A stretch of 64,000 bases of DNA from assembly GCA_051453625.1 (NCBI GenBank), contig JBOZIK010000001.1, forward strand, positions 120,912,227-120,976,226, written 5' to 3'. A program made the translations under genes and the position numbers. This stretch comes from Welwitschia mirabilis. Its lineage: Eukaryota; Gnetophyta; Gnetopsida; Welwitschiales. Shown in pieces: positions 1-10,449 of the stretch (positions are counted from its first letter, which is position 1; each line of letters opens with the position of its first letter). Under the pieces are notes generated by a model. The model was not told the DNA's origin and made no database searches. It was given only the letters and a program-made list of their open reading frames with translations.

Positions 1-409
1 GTTACCCTTAGGTTGTCCAACTATGTGAACAACTCCTCCAATTCGTCCAGGTGTACTTGCAGCAACACACCTTCTTTCGTCATCAGCTTGAAGACCTTAT
101 TGACGGTATAACATTGGTTCATCCTAGTAGGCTGATCGTACCTTTGCATCAAAATCCACTACAATTTAACTGTTGTAGAAATCTTGCTATGGGGTTGAAG
201 AATCCTGTTGCCAAGGCACGGTCGAAACGCCCTTCTATCAAGTTTCTTTCTTTCTTCGTCCAGGCTACTTCTTCAGCCATTTTGTGTCCAAAAGTCTAGA
301 TGTTGCTTTCGCATCTGCTTTCGTTTTTACAATAACATCACATTCCTTCTGACAAAGGATGTCTTCTATCAGAATCTTCCATACGTCCCAGTTCTCAGCT
401 CCAATTAGT
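1..409 (-). pseudogene. Ty1/copia gag remnant, 5' part
   Basis: Read on the minus strand, this stretch follows the N-terminal half of a plant copia Gag polyprotein, the structural protein that packages element RNA. A region around 370-420 has the 'L.G.ENWD.W' pattern of the DUF4219/UBN2 Gag start. A 'DTKWLKK..DEERKKLDRRA' pattern lies near 230-290, and a helix with 'KEGVLLQVHLDE' near 50-90. In-frame stops and frame changes show it is dead. It sits directly downstream, in minus orientation, of a primer-binding site and an LTR, which fixes it as the 5' end of an element. The remainder is beyond position 1. The lineage within copia is not resolved. Confidence 0.65.
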
Positions 410-421
410 GCTCTGATACCA
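410..421 (-). other. Primer-binding site, initiator tRNA-Met type
   Basis: On the minus strand this reads TGGTATCAGAGC, an exact match to the usual copia primer-binding site complementary to the 3' end of initiator tRNA-Met. It is separated by two bases from the end of the LTR at 424-842 and is followed by gag, the standard 5' layout of a Ty1/copia element. Confidence 0.85.
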
Positions 422-423
422 AG

Positions 424-842
424 TGCTTTGATACGAAGTGCTATGAAAATACATAACAAAGCGAATAAAAGAAAGCAGCAAGAGAACATAGAGACAATGA
501 TTTACATGGAAAACTCCAATGAGGGGAAACACTATAGGAAAGTAATCTAGAGCTTCATTATCTTCTCCAAAAATTACAAGCCAAAGATAGGCTTCAAGCC
601 AACAACATGCTTCAGGCAAAAGTGCTTTATAGAACTCTTATCAACTCTATCTCAAACAACCTTCACACCACCATTAAAGAGGGCAAGGGTTACAGCCAAT
701 TAGGGCTACAAGCCAAAACCCTAAAAAAAGTATCATCCCTCCCTTGACACATGTTCCATGTGTACCTAACACCCTTAAGGTTGGTTTTAAAATAGAAATC
801 TCCTTTTACAATATTAAAGTGGGGCCAACGTAAACCATAACA
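424..842 (-). mobile_element. Copia LTR (5' LTR of the left-edge element)
   Basis: This 419-bp LTR begins TGTTATGG and ends ...AAAGCA on the minus strand, so it has the TG...CA ends typical of LTRs, and it abuts the primer-binding site. A TATA-like TTTATA lies at 625-630 on the plus strand (TATAAA on the minus strand). The segment near 505-530 carries the 'GGAGTTTTCCATGTAAAT' pattern often seen in the R/U5 part of plant copia LTRs. The partner LTR is outside the window, so the target-site duplication cannot be checked. Confidence 0.75.
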
Positions 843-1354
843 TCAGGGATGTTACAAAATAATAAACTTGGCTTCACATAGAATCAACCATGCTATGTGC
901 ACAACTTCAATAATTTTCTACATACATATAAATAATTCGTAAAATGTTTTATTAACTATTTTAATTTAATTGTATTATGAAGGTAATAGCACCAAGGTGG
1001 TACTTTTTGACAGTCTCCTCTTACTATAAAGACGGTAACCAAATGAGTAAGGGGCATAAAGTTTGGCTTCACTTCCTAACAAGATTCATGTAATTCAACA
1101 GACTAAATAAGGAAAGAGGAAAGACCATAAGGTTTGGGTTAACTTCCTAACAGGATCATGTAATTCAACTTGTCTATTAGGTTTGTATAAATCCTTCACT
1201 GTACTCTTTTGTCATTGAGAAATGCAGTTTTTTTCTGTTGGTGCCTTTAGCTGTTTCCTATTGTAGTTTTTGTTTTGGATACTTCTATCTGTTTTGTAGG
1301 TCTTCCGGATGTTCATCTTTATTGACGACATTCTGGGTATTTGTTTCACAACAG
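843..1354. other. Presumed intron or upstream DNA of the zinc-finger gene
   Basis: There is no coding exon I can recognise here. The stretch lies between the copia LTR and the acceptor AG of the zinc-finger exon, and contains a pyrimidine-rich acceptor tract just before 1354. If the gene's earlier exons lie off the left edge, the copia element sits in an intron. If they are missing, the exon is an orphan. Confidence 0.4.
1055..1170. repeat. Two-copy direct repeat, period about 71 bp
   Basis: A segment of about 45 bp starting CATAAAGTTTGG at 1055 is repeated starting CATAAGGTTTGG at 1126, sharing 'ACTTCCTAAC', 'ATCATGTAATTCAAC' and the order between them with a few substitutions. It looks like a small local tandem duplication. 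Confidence 0.7.
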
Positions 1355-1726
1355 TACGTATGCCTTGTAGAAGGCTGTAGCTTGAAGTTTATCAGTGATG
1401 AAGCTAGGCGTCAACACTTACTCGACAGGCATAAATTTCCTTCATCATTTGAATTCCATAAGAGAAAACATTTTTCGAAAAAGCAGAGGCAACGTTTTCA
1501 GACTCGCGTTGCTCATGAGCAAAAAGTAGAAAGAAAATTGAAGGTATCAGTTGAGCAATGTCAAGGTAAAGAGAATGTTCGAGTTGACGAATCAATTGAT
1601 TCCTTGACAGCATCTGTATCAAAATTAAGCACAAACGACACTGTCCCAAAAACTGTCAACTTTGGTCGTCGTCATAATCGTGCTTTTGAATTTGTTCCAC
1701 GTTCACTGGGTAGAAAGAGAAATTGA
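1355..1726 (+). CDS. ZNF511-like C2H2 zinc-finger protein, last exon
   Basis: The exon starts right after an acceptor AG (1353-1354) in an open frame and codes 123 residues to a TGA at 1724-1726. It opens with a C2H2 finger: Cys3, Cys8, His21, His26 (C-X4-C-X12-H-X4-H), with the core CLVEGCSLKF. This is followed by the RHKFPSSFEF segment, a basic SKKQRQR stretch, and a C-terminal end GRRHNRAFEFVPRSLGRKR. This finger plus the FPSSFEF and FVPR motifs are typical of plant homologues of zinc finger protein 511, probable nuclear nucleic-acid-binding proteins of poorly known function. The frame stays open upstream to 1238, but that part does not resemble the family and I take it as intron. Earlier exons with the first fingers are not visible in the window, so this is a 3' piece. 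It is the only sequence here that looks under purifying selection. Confidence 0.85.
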   Translation, partial: YVCLVEGCSLKFISDEARRQHLLDRHKFPSSFEFHKRKHFSKKQRQRFQTRVAHEQKVERKLKVSVEQCQGKENVRVDESIDSLTASVSKLSTNDTVPKTVNFGRRHNRAFEFVPRSLGRKRN

Positions 1727-2776
1727 AGTCCCTTGGTTTAATAATTGTGAAATATATCTTGATATCAGTCGTGGGGAAGTTTAATGAAACGTAATGAATC
1801 CTGAGTAAAAGGATTCACATGTTGTATCAAGCAGCACAGATTGTTCGTTGCTGTGGAGGTGGAGAGTTGAGGATTGTAAAATTCATCTTATGGCTTAAAT
1901 AATTGCAAAATAAATTTTCCTTATTATTATTTGATGATAATCATTCACATATATCAGCGTTGTATCTGTTGTGATGACTGTTATCTTTGCATCTTCAATT
2001 TGGCATAGATCTCCTGTCCTATATACCTTCAGTAAACTCAAGCGTTAATGTTCAATGTCATGTCATTAAAGGAATGATATACGGATCAACGATTGTGAGG
2101 AAAATCTACATTAAGGGAGGTCATTTTTATTGTTCTTAATTTTCATATCAGAACTAGAATAACAGTGCCTCTTATCTCACTGCAGCTATTTACTATGGTT
2201 TTTTAACTCTGCATCGTTTATATATATGTGTATTTAAAGAGGAAATTTTACTTGCCTACAAGACAAAGTAAATAATTCTATATTACATCGCATCATCTGA
2301 AATTCATCTCTTCAACTAATATTCTAGCCTTGAATTTGATTTTATGTAGTGATATTCTGTTAGATGACAGTTGATTTGTGTGTCCCATCTTATTAATGTC
2401 TTGATTTTGGCCTGTGCAGTGTAAACTTTACATCATTCCATGGGTTGTATGTGTCAAAATTTATATAAATATTACATTGTTACATGAGTGGTATGAATCT
2501 AAAAAGTATATGAACAATTGATTTTAAAAACAGTCTATTTTTTCTCGAGATTCAGGCAGAGTGTCGGTATCAAAAAGCATGTCATTTACTCATGGGGTCA
2601 TGTTATAAGCGCTACTTGATATTTTATCATAAAGCTGAATGCAAATGGAATTCTAATGCAAGAAAAAAATTCCTAGAAATAGGACATTTGACATTGATTG
2701 GATAAAGATATATATAATTGCGTAAGTTATATTTCTATACAAGAGATTGGATATCTATATCTGTATGTATATCGAT
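1727..2776. other. 3' flank of the zinc-finger gene
   Basis: This AT-rich stretch has no convincing reading frame. Its first few hundred bases presumably hold the 3' UTR and polyadenylation signals of the zinc-finger gene. I see no transposon domains. Confidence 0.4.
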
Positions 2777-2789
2777 ACACACACACACA

Positions 2790-2827
<38 letters not shown>

Positions 2828-2846
2828 GATTCACACACGCACACAC
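2777..2846. repeat. (CA)n microsatellite
   Basis: About 70 bases of almost pure AC dinucleotides, broken by a few G substitutions (ACAGAC) and one TT near 2830. Confidence 0.95.
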
Positions 2847-3246
2847 CAAATAATGGTTTCAAATAAGACTTATTCAACATGGAACTATTTACACATAACT
2901 AAAATGCAAAGGCATAGCTAATATTAGCATTCAATGTAGATGGTTTATTATTAATAGACTTAACATTATACATATTTGAGTTAATATAAAATGGGCACAA
3001 AACAAATATCGAAAAGTATGATAAGGCATGATGTAACGGAAGTATGTGCACGAAATCAATGAAAAATATATGCCTGATAACATGGTGATCATTAGCATTC
3101 CCAGTCGCCTATGATTAGATTTGAAAGGTCATATGAGAAAAAATTGATGCAACTCTATTGGATAATGGGAAAATCAGAGTATATAAAACTAGAGGTACAT
3201 TTAAATTGCATGTAAAATTGATTTATAATATCGTTTCCTTACTTAG

Positions 3247-3640
3247 TAAACAGGACAATCACTAGGCGTATATTTTTAATGCCTTCTATAGATGATGTTT
3301 TAGATAGTTTGTTTGGCTCATTTTGGTTCTACTGACATTGATTTCAAAAGTGGTTATTATCAAACTTCAATTAGAAAAGGCGATGGATGGAAAGAGTGCA
3401 TGTGAAGTACCAGATAGTGTGTATGAATGGTAGTAGTATTAAATGCTCTAGTACTTTTATGCACATAAGCGAAACATGACATCTCTTGGGTAAATTTGTG
3501 ATTGTTCATGTAAATTATATTTTGGGATTTGGAAAGACTCTTTAAAAGCAAGGCAAGCATTTAAAGCAAATTTTATAAATATGGAAGGAAGACAATTTAT
3601 ATGTAAACAGTAAGTATAGTATTTAAAAATTGGATGCAAC
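3247..3640 (+). pseudogene. Orphan Ty3/gypsy reverse transcriptase fragment
   Basis: Plus-strand reading, with one frameshift near 3330 and several stops, follows the central part of a Ty3/gypsy RT. In order: 'NRTITRR' near 3250, 'SIDDVLDSLFGS' at about 3283-3318, 'DIDFKSGYYQTSIRKGD' at about 3337-3390 (the family pattern is KIDLRSGYHQIRI..GD), then 'LLGKFVIVHVNYILGF' around 3485-3535. That last block is where the catalytic F/Y-x-DD should be. Both aspartates are replaced (N and Y), so no active RT could be made. A 'KQGKHLKQIL.IW' helix follows. No gag, integrase or LTR is visible nearby. Confidence 0.65.
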
Positions 3641-4209
3641 AGAGTGATGAAATATAAAAATAAAAATAAGGAGATATGCATCTTTTTCCTACCATCTTAG
3701 ATTTATTCGTAGGAATTTTTTTTATAATTGAAGAACTGAAATGATTAATTAAGTAGTTAAAATTAGAAATTTCAAAATAGTTAGCTCTTATACTAGTAGA
3801 TTTTGCAAAGCACTTAATCTATGCAAGCATTAATGCTAGTCAAGGTGTACTTAACCAAGAGATAAATATGTTTCTTCCTAAATTAAAAGATATTTTATAC
3901 ATAAAAAAAGGTAGCATTAAATATCAGAAGCCTTAAATAAATAAAAATGTTAATGCAAGAATTATGAATTTATTCTGTAAATTGATCATAAGATGTTATA
4001 ATATATAAATTCCCAAATTATCAACAAAACAAATAAAGTGGAGGACAAAGCTACAGAAGTTAGTTCTTCATTAAAGAATAAGTAGGGAAAAAAATGTGAA
4101 AGGTACTTTGATATTTGAGTATTATTTCTTTATGATGAGTGTAATTCATGCTTAGGATAGAGTGTTATATTTACATAGTAAGCAAGATATTTAAAGTAAT
4201 TATATGCAT

Positions 4210-4210
<1 letters not shown>
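3641..4210. other. AT-rich stretch without recognised features
   Basis: I see no coding frame, RNA gene or repeat here. It may be the decayed remainder of the RT fragment's element. Confidence 0.4.
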
Positions 4211-4248
<38 letters not shown>

Positions 4249-4281
4249 GGGGTGAGAAGGGGTGGGGATGGTGAGGAGGAG
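4211..4281. repeat. (AG)n microsatellite and purine tract
   Basis: Sixteen AG dinucleotides at 4211-4242 run into a G-rich purine tract to about 4281. Confidence 0.95.
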
Positions 4282-4969
4282 GAACATTAGAGAGAGACTG
4301 TTTGATTAAAACTTATGAGCTATTATAACATTATCATTGGCCTAGTATGTACAAGGATGTCAGGAAATTCTTAAGAGATATTCTGTTTATGTGAGGGAAA
4401 AGATGGGGGGAAAGGTGGAGTAGGATGGAGGATAGGTAGTGTAAGAGAAAAGGTGGCAAAGGTTCTTCTAATTTATATTTCTATATGCCTTGTCTAACTC
4501 TATCCAGAGTATGGGAGAGTGTTACTATGGATTTATACTTAGTGTTTCAAAGTTCATCCATGGTAAATATTCAACTATCATCTTCATTGATGCCAAATTT
4601 ATAATAATATTATAAGTAATAATTGGTAATACATTATTTATATTGTCAATAATATTATACAACTAAACTAATAATAATTAGTTGATAAAAGATTGTAATA
4701 TGACGAGAAATACTAAAGAGAAGTACTACCATCACTTATATTTTATTACTTGTATTATATCCATGAAACAACCAGATACCTTAAGTATCCACTAGAGATG
4801 TAACCACATCCAGAAATTGTCTTAACTGGGTATGGACTTATCTGGAATTGACTAGGAATAGGGAAGACAGAAAGAACCATATAAGAGAAGCAAAACCTTC
4901 TTATAAGTAATGACAAAAGAGTTCTAGCTACAAGAGAAAGTGATCAACTTCCTTCAATTCCGTACATTG
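4282..4969. other. AT-rich stretch, possible copia 3' LTR remnant
   Basis: No reading frame is convincing. The copia RNase H at 4970-5560 (minus) should be followed at lower coordinates by a 3' LTR. The piece around 4740-4960 is a candidate, but I cannot identify its ends. Confidence 0.25.
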
Positions 4970-5560
4970 ATTTCAAGGTTGTGGATGTCATTATTACATA
5001 TTCAAAGTCTACTCTCTTGAGTGCTTTGGTAAGCATATTTGCAACCTATTAATCAATATGAAGGTAAACTATCTTGGTTTTCCCACTTCATTACTAAGTC
5101 TTAACTAAAATGATACCTGATGTCAATATGCTTGGCTCTATCATGACGCACAAGGTTGTTGAAGATTGCCCTGACACTTTGTATCATATTACAAGTGGAT
5201 TAGTCACAATAAATTTCTATAAGAAGATGAGTTTTGATGCTTCTTTTGCTATTACAATATATTCTTCTTTAGCTGGAGACATACAACTATGTGTTGTTTC
5301 TTGGAGTTCCATATAATTGGGTTGGATCTAAGGAAGAAACAATTGCGAGATGTTGATGTGGTATCATCATGATCTCCCAATCTCCATTGGTGTAGTCATA
5401 CAAGATGTCTACACTGATTTTGCAATAAACTAAATCACAATATCGTGTCTCTTTCAAATACTTAAGGACTCACTTTTCAGCTTTAAGGTAAAATGGTTAA
5501 GGACTTTACATGAAGCAAGATAGATGTATTATTGGTCAGGTTAGGAATTGTTAAAGAAAT
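4970..5560 (-). pseudogene. Copia RNase H remnant
   Basis: The minus strand follows the C-terminal RNase H domain of a Ty1/copia Pol. Near 5250-5380 there is 'STSRNCFFL' and 'IIWNSKKQ' (family pattern STSGY.F.L...ISW.SKKQ). Around 5110-5190 a 'VRAIFNN.VRHDRAKHIDIRYHF' pattern matches the conserved block 'N.V.H.R.KHIDIRYHF'. Downstream at about 4990-5040 a degenerate 'ANMLTKAL'-type end is visible. Frameshifts and stops occur throughout. It belongs with the RT piece at 5930-6250. Confidence 0.7.
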
Positions 5561-5929
5561 ATTACATTTTTAAAATTGACCAATAGCATGTAGGAAAAAC
5601 TAGAGGTGACTTTTTATCTTTGATAAGATAAAAAGTCAATAGTAATGAAATAAGAGAAGGTTTTCAATTGGTCATTCCAAACTTAAGTGACAAATTTCTT
5701 TTGGAAGACTGTGATTTGAGATAATTCTTTGGTGATATGGCATCTAAAGAATAGGGTTAGGAAATCAATATGTGACATCTTAAATTCAGGTTCCACGTAT
5801 TAAATAGAGATTTCCACATATCAGTTGGAATTGAAAAATAAAATTATATACATACAATTAAAGTATAATGAAATTGTCACTTTCTTAAAGCATGTAGATT
5901 GTGTTTGTGATTGTGGATGTTTAAATTTG

Positions 5930-6250
5930 ATTTTCTTGAGGTAACTATCAATTTAGTTCAAGCCTGCTTATGGTGCCTGCTTAAAACCATACAATGATTG
6001 TGAAGTCAAAAGAGACAATTTCTTTTCTTCGTATGCTCCATCCAAAAGTTTTTCAACATGCCCCTTTTTGTCTAGATTACCATTAAGGAAGGTTGATGCT
6101 ATGTCCCTCTCATATGCTACCATTTCAAATACAACTATTATGGCTTATAGCATGCATACTAATTCAAGGTGGACACTAGAGTGAATCTCTGTAAGAGAAT
6201 TTTCCTAATTTGTTGAAAATAGCCCTTGGTGATGAGGTTGACTTTTGTAC
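5930..6250 (-). pseudogene. Copia reverse transcriptase remnant
   Basis: Minus-strand frames show 'ERDIASTFLNGNLDKK' at about 6070-6115, equivalent to the copia RT block 'MDV.TAFLNG.L.E', and 'QSLYGFKQAP' at about 5965-5995, equivalent to 'LYGLKQAPR.WY'. The catalytic YVDD segment, expected in 5560-5930, is not recognisable. The RT is therefore broken and partly deleted. Confidence 0.65.
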
Positions 6251-6329
6251 TTGTTAATGTTGGTTCCTTTTGATTTTGAAGCTCACTTCAATGTTATAAT
6301 TGGTTTGTTTGTATGTTGGGGTACAAGTG

Positions 6330-6530
6330 ACCTTATCGTATTATAATCTATGTGATTAGTTCTTTCTTCATTACCTCTAACTAGTGATGAAAGCAAGTGA
6401 CACTTGAGAAAGTTGATAGTGTGTCATCCTTTGTTCCCCATCATCAAGACCATCACAAAATCATAAAGGTCATTCTCAACTATGAAATGGGCATGGACAA
6501 TGGTATCCATTGTTTCATCTTTATACATAG
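6330..6530 (-). pseudogene. Copia gag (UBN2-type) remnant
   Basis: A minus-strand frame resembles the end of the UBN2 Gag domain: a 'DFVMVLMMGNKG.HTIN' stretch followed by 'HLLSSLVRGNEERTN', the place where copia Gags have '..T.L...K.TI....V.S.L...E.R'. It lies only about 80 bp upstream of RT sequence, so the gag knuckle, protease and integrase that should intervene are missing. Confidence 0.45.
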
Positions 6531-7884
6531 AGTGGTTTACTAATTGAAAACATATCCAATAGGTTATCTTTAGGATGTTAGGCTTTAAACACTTTATAAT
6601 TGGAAGAGAAGGGTGAGAACTAGATGCTTCGCATTTATGAGAGAACTAGATGCCTCTTACTTATGAGATTGGATAAAACCTCAAAGGTGGATTTCCATGA
6701 GTTTATATTCTAGAGTAGATTAAAATGGGACTTGTGCTTTGAAAAATGACCTTGTAAAGGATTGAACTATTTGAGAAATAAAGCATGGGCCTTCACTATT
6801 TATACTAATAATTGCTTAAAATTAGAGGCCTCTTTTTCATCATCCTCGGTGTTGCATCTCTTGACACATTTTGAAGGTGCAAAACCACAGTAGCCTGATT
6901 TTTGTAGAGAAGTCATTATTTTTGTGTTAGTGGGTGATGAGGCTACACATGCAAGTTTGTCGATTTCTTGCTGTGCGATGCGGTGAATGCAGAAGCACAA
7001 GATTATTACATTGTAAGAGTGCAAATAGTGTCACACAAAGGGTGTTGCAATTGTGGTGTGTGCTTAGAAATGAGAAAGAGGCATTGTTTGAATCACGGTA
7101 AGAATGCTGTTTGAATTATAATAAGGATGTTGTGGCTACCAGAAATTGTTGAGAGCATTTCCTATACTAGTACCTTGTTGTTGAGGAGAAGTGAATATAA
7201 TATATCTATCAGCTATTGACATTTAGCATGATGTCAAGGAATTTTCATTTTACAAAATTTTGTTGTTTTTCATTTTCATTTTTCTTTTTTCATTGAGAAA
7301 CGGTTTCACAACCACAAAGTCTCATAGCATTGCTCTATCATTAAAATCTATCTTCAAAGACAACTCACTTTTCCTTTAGATTGTATTGATGGTTCAACTT
7401 CTTCAACTTTGTTTTTAATTTTCTATAATGATAGTTTCTGTTGTAGTTTCACAAATGCATCCTAAGATTTAGGACAAGTAAATAACAATATTTCAGATTT
7501 TATTAATTTTAGTTGACATTTATTTTATATAAAGATTGTAATAATTTTAATATTGATAAAGTTAACATAATTTTAATACTAACTAGAAAATTTTAAAAAT
7601 AAACATCACATCAACTTTGTATGGTAGATAACGCTACCTGCTAAATTCCAACCCTAACGAGTGGCCTAGTGGGTGAAGCTACCAAAGTAAATATTCTACA
7701 CCATGTAATGGTAATGCTAATGGAAAGTGGGAAAAAAGTAATATTCTAACAAAAAAAACTTAGAGATGGACATTTACGCCTCAACTGCCATGCTAGTGAT
7801 GCTTGAGAGTGTGGTAGAGAGAGATGGGTATCTAGGATTTAAGGGCTATGCCCATTGTGATTAAGAGTGTGGTAAAAAGAGTGC
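6531..7884. other. AT-rich stretch of uncertain origin
   Basis: This may contain the 5' LTR of the deleted copia element (minus strand), but no primer-binding site or TG...CA ends are clear. A 74-codon open frame at 6800-7024 (minus) has no recognisable motif. Near 7620-7880 the sequence differs from the other Athila-like copies, so the left end of element A is at about 7885. Confidence 0.3.
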
Positions 7885-8805
7885 AACGCAACTATCCTAA
7901 ATTAAGGAAGACATCATAAAGCCACCTGAGTAAACATGCATAATAAAATGTATAAACATCATAAAGTTCCACTTGAAAAGGTAGTGATTATAATAATATC
8001 AAAATTCAAGTGCTAGAACAATGAATGATAAGATCAAAAGCTACTTAAAAATGAACTCACTTGCTCACACCCCAAAAATACATCCGAATCCTCAAAAATA
8101 AAATAATCATGTGGGAATACTAAGAGTCTAGGAAATAAGCAATACGTTAGATAACACTAGGAACATCACTATTCCTATAGCCTTAAAGTTTATTACAATC
8201 TTTCTATAATGAAGAAAGTGCAACCACATTCAGAGAATTAAGGACTTGTGAAGTATGGCCAACTAACCCCCCAGTGGAGTTCCCACAGCTACCAACATTG
8301 CCAAAGGTTTTTTACAGAAATATTTACCTCTAGGTGGTAGGACATCATGCTCACCATGTATTTTTCTTTAGGCATAAATATAATAGATCATGGTCATTAT
8401 TTTTTCCCCTTTCAAATAATTCTCACATGTTTAGATACTTCAAAAGAAAAAAGTAAATAAGTGAGATAAAAGAAAAAAAAAAAGAAAAAAAAACACTCTT
8501 AAACAACCAAGGACCTTGTACCATTGAAAAAAACATAAGAACAAAGGTATCTTCTTTTAAAGTGAAGTCCATAGACATGGGAACGTCTTAAGATTGGGTA
8601 AATCCAATCTTATTGCTATAAAATGCCCAAGTATAAATACTAGTCATGGAGACTTCATAAAGCAACACATAAGTAGAGTTTAAAAGATGATTAAGTGAGA
8701 TTATAACATCCACTAAAGAAAGAAGCTAAGAAAGAATTTAGATAATAACAGGGTGGAAGTCCTTCTCATTGAGGAAAACCTCCAAAACAAGTGCTTCTAC
8801 TATGT
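7885..8805 (-). other. Conserved block between pol and the 3' end, copy A
   Basis: This stretch is clearly alignable with 34940-35885 and 50700-51650, although no long reading frame is shared. Landmarks are 'CCCAGTGGAGTTCCCACAG' near 8271-8289, 'GTAGGACATCATG' near 8337-8350, and a 'CGTCTTAAGATTGGGT.AAT' string near 8583-8602. A long A-rich tract lies at 8460-8495. It may hold the 3' end of pol or regulatory and RNA-structure signals. Confidence 0.55.
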
Positions 8806-9960
8806 TCAAGGCTGCATCAAAAGATTTTTGTATAGTTTTAACCTTTGTCTATTAACTTTCTGAATCTCCTTAGTCTCTAAGTTGAAAATCTTAATAGAGC
8901 CATTAGAATGCACTCTCTCTATAAGATAAAGAACTAACCATTTAGAGGTCAACATGTTATTTAAAATATGTACTCTAATATTGTATAAAAGGACAAGTTG
9001 ACTAGGTTCAAACTTTTTATGAAGTAGATTTCTATCATGTTTGAACATGACTTGGGATTTATGGATTAATTGAAAATGTATAGTATGAGTACATTTTTCA
9101 TCAAGGTGATCTAATTGGGCTAATCTATATTTAATATTTTCATGAAGGTCTACTAGATTTAGTTGATAAGAAGTAAGATAAGAGTTATAACATACATCAA
9201 CAACTAAAATGCAAACTTTTTCATACATAAGTTCATAAGCTGAAAAACAAAGAGAATTATGCCAAGTACTACATTAAGCCCAAAGAACATTATTAATCTT
9301 AGAAACCCAATATTTTTATTAACAAAGATAAGTTTTTGTAATATTTTCTTAATTTCTCTATTTGCATTTTCAGCTTAACCATTGGTTTGTGGATGACAAG
9401 CATAAGCTACTTTATGTTCTATTTCAATTAATAAAAGAAGTTTTTGAAAAATTTGATTTATAAAATGAGCTTTTGATCAATAATAATAATCCTAGAAAAA
9501 CCAAATCAATGAAATTATTAGTCCTAAGAAAATTACAGACAATTTAGGCATCATTGAAAGAAGTAGGAATAGCTTAAACCCATTTAATAACGTAAACTAT
9601 AGCCACTAAAATGTAATTATTATCATTAAAAGGTGGGTAAATAGAGCCTACAAAATCAATTGCCTAATAATCAAAAGGTTTCAATTCAAGAATAAGTTAA
9701 AGGGACATCTCTTAAACATGAATAAGGCTACCATAACACTAATAAGAATCACATCTTTTAGCAAGATTAAAAGAATCCTAAAAAATAGTAGATCAATAAA
9801 AACCAAAATGAGGAATTTTAATAGCTATTTTCTATACATTAGAATGGCCTACACAAATACCACCATAACAAAAATTGAGGATATCAGTTTTTTTTTTTTC
9901 AATCAGACATACATTTTTGCATAATTTGGTCTTTATCCATATGATAAAGATGTAGCTCTA
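8806..9960 (-). pseudogene. Athila-like integrase, first copy of element A
   Basis: The longest open piece, 140 codons at 8806-9228, is the integrase C-terminal part: 'HKSQVMFKHDRNLLHKKFEPSQ' and 'LVLLYN.R.H', then 'LTSKWLVLYLIERVHSNGSI' and 'VNRQRLKLY', which is the GPY/F-type module of Ty3/gypsy integrases. The core and zinc-binding region follow at 9240-9960 with many stops. The 'ILVDYVIK'-type core strand sits near 9590-9640. Integrase inserts element DNA into the host genome. This copy cannot be functional. Confidence 0.75.
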
Positions 9961-10349
9961 TTCATTTGTAGTTACCTATTCTATGGAGAAAGGATTATCT
10001 TTAATTAAAAGTCCAAATTTTTGGTTTTTTTATGGTAATACAATAATTAATAATATCATTAGAGCAAGGAGGAGGATTACTAGAAGATATAGTAAATAGT
10101 TGTTCATATGAAAAATGATCATTAATCACAAAATCATCAAGAGAAGAAGAAAGATGAGATAAAGGATTAGCAATACTATTATGCTTTTCTAGTTTATTAA
10201 TGATGGTTAAATTAAATTCTTATATGAGGAGGATTCATTTGATTAATCGAGCACTCAAATCTTTCTTAGTTACAAGGTATTGAATTGCAGCATGATTGGT
10301 ATAAACATTTCTATAAAAGCTAAAAGATAATGTCTAAAGATATTGAAGT
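9961..10349 (-). pseudogene. Athila-like RNase H, first copy of element A
   Basis: Minus-strand frames correspond to the RNase H C-terminal part seen again at 11557-11862, including the 'VTKKDLSARLIKW' and 'INLTIINKLEK' type blocks. It runs directly into the run of N at 10350. Comparison with the second copy shows the same order and orientation. Confidence 0.65.
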
Positions 10350-10449
10350 NNNNNNNNNNNNNNNNNNNNNNNNNNNNNNNNNNNNNNNNNNNNNNNNNNN
10401 NNNNNNNNNNNNNNNNNNNNNNNNNNNNNNNNNNNNNNNNNNNNNNNNN
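10350..10449. other. Assembly gap of 100 N
   Basis: Exactly 100 N, the usual placeholder for a gap of unknown size. The left side ends in RNase H and the right side restarts in integrase C-terminus, so retrotransposon sequence is repeated across it. Confidence 0.95.

Noticed and set aside
1238-1354. Upstream extension of the zinc-finger frame (39 codons)
   Set aside because: It is open but Phe/Ser/Cys-rich, does not resemble ZNF511 sequences, and ends in a good pyrimidine tract plus acceptor AG, so it is taken as intron.
2718-2921. 67-codon frame over the (CA)n repeat
   Set aside because: It is a translation of the microsatellite (alternating His/Thr) without any other support.
7620-7700. 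Possible tRNA-derived SINE head (GTGGCCTAGTGGGTGAAGC)
   Set aside because: The A-box-like string is there, but no B box, no poly-A or poly-T tail and no target duplication could be found.
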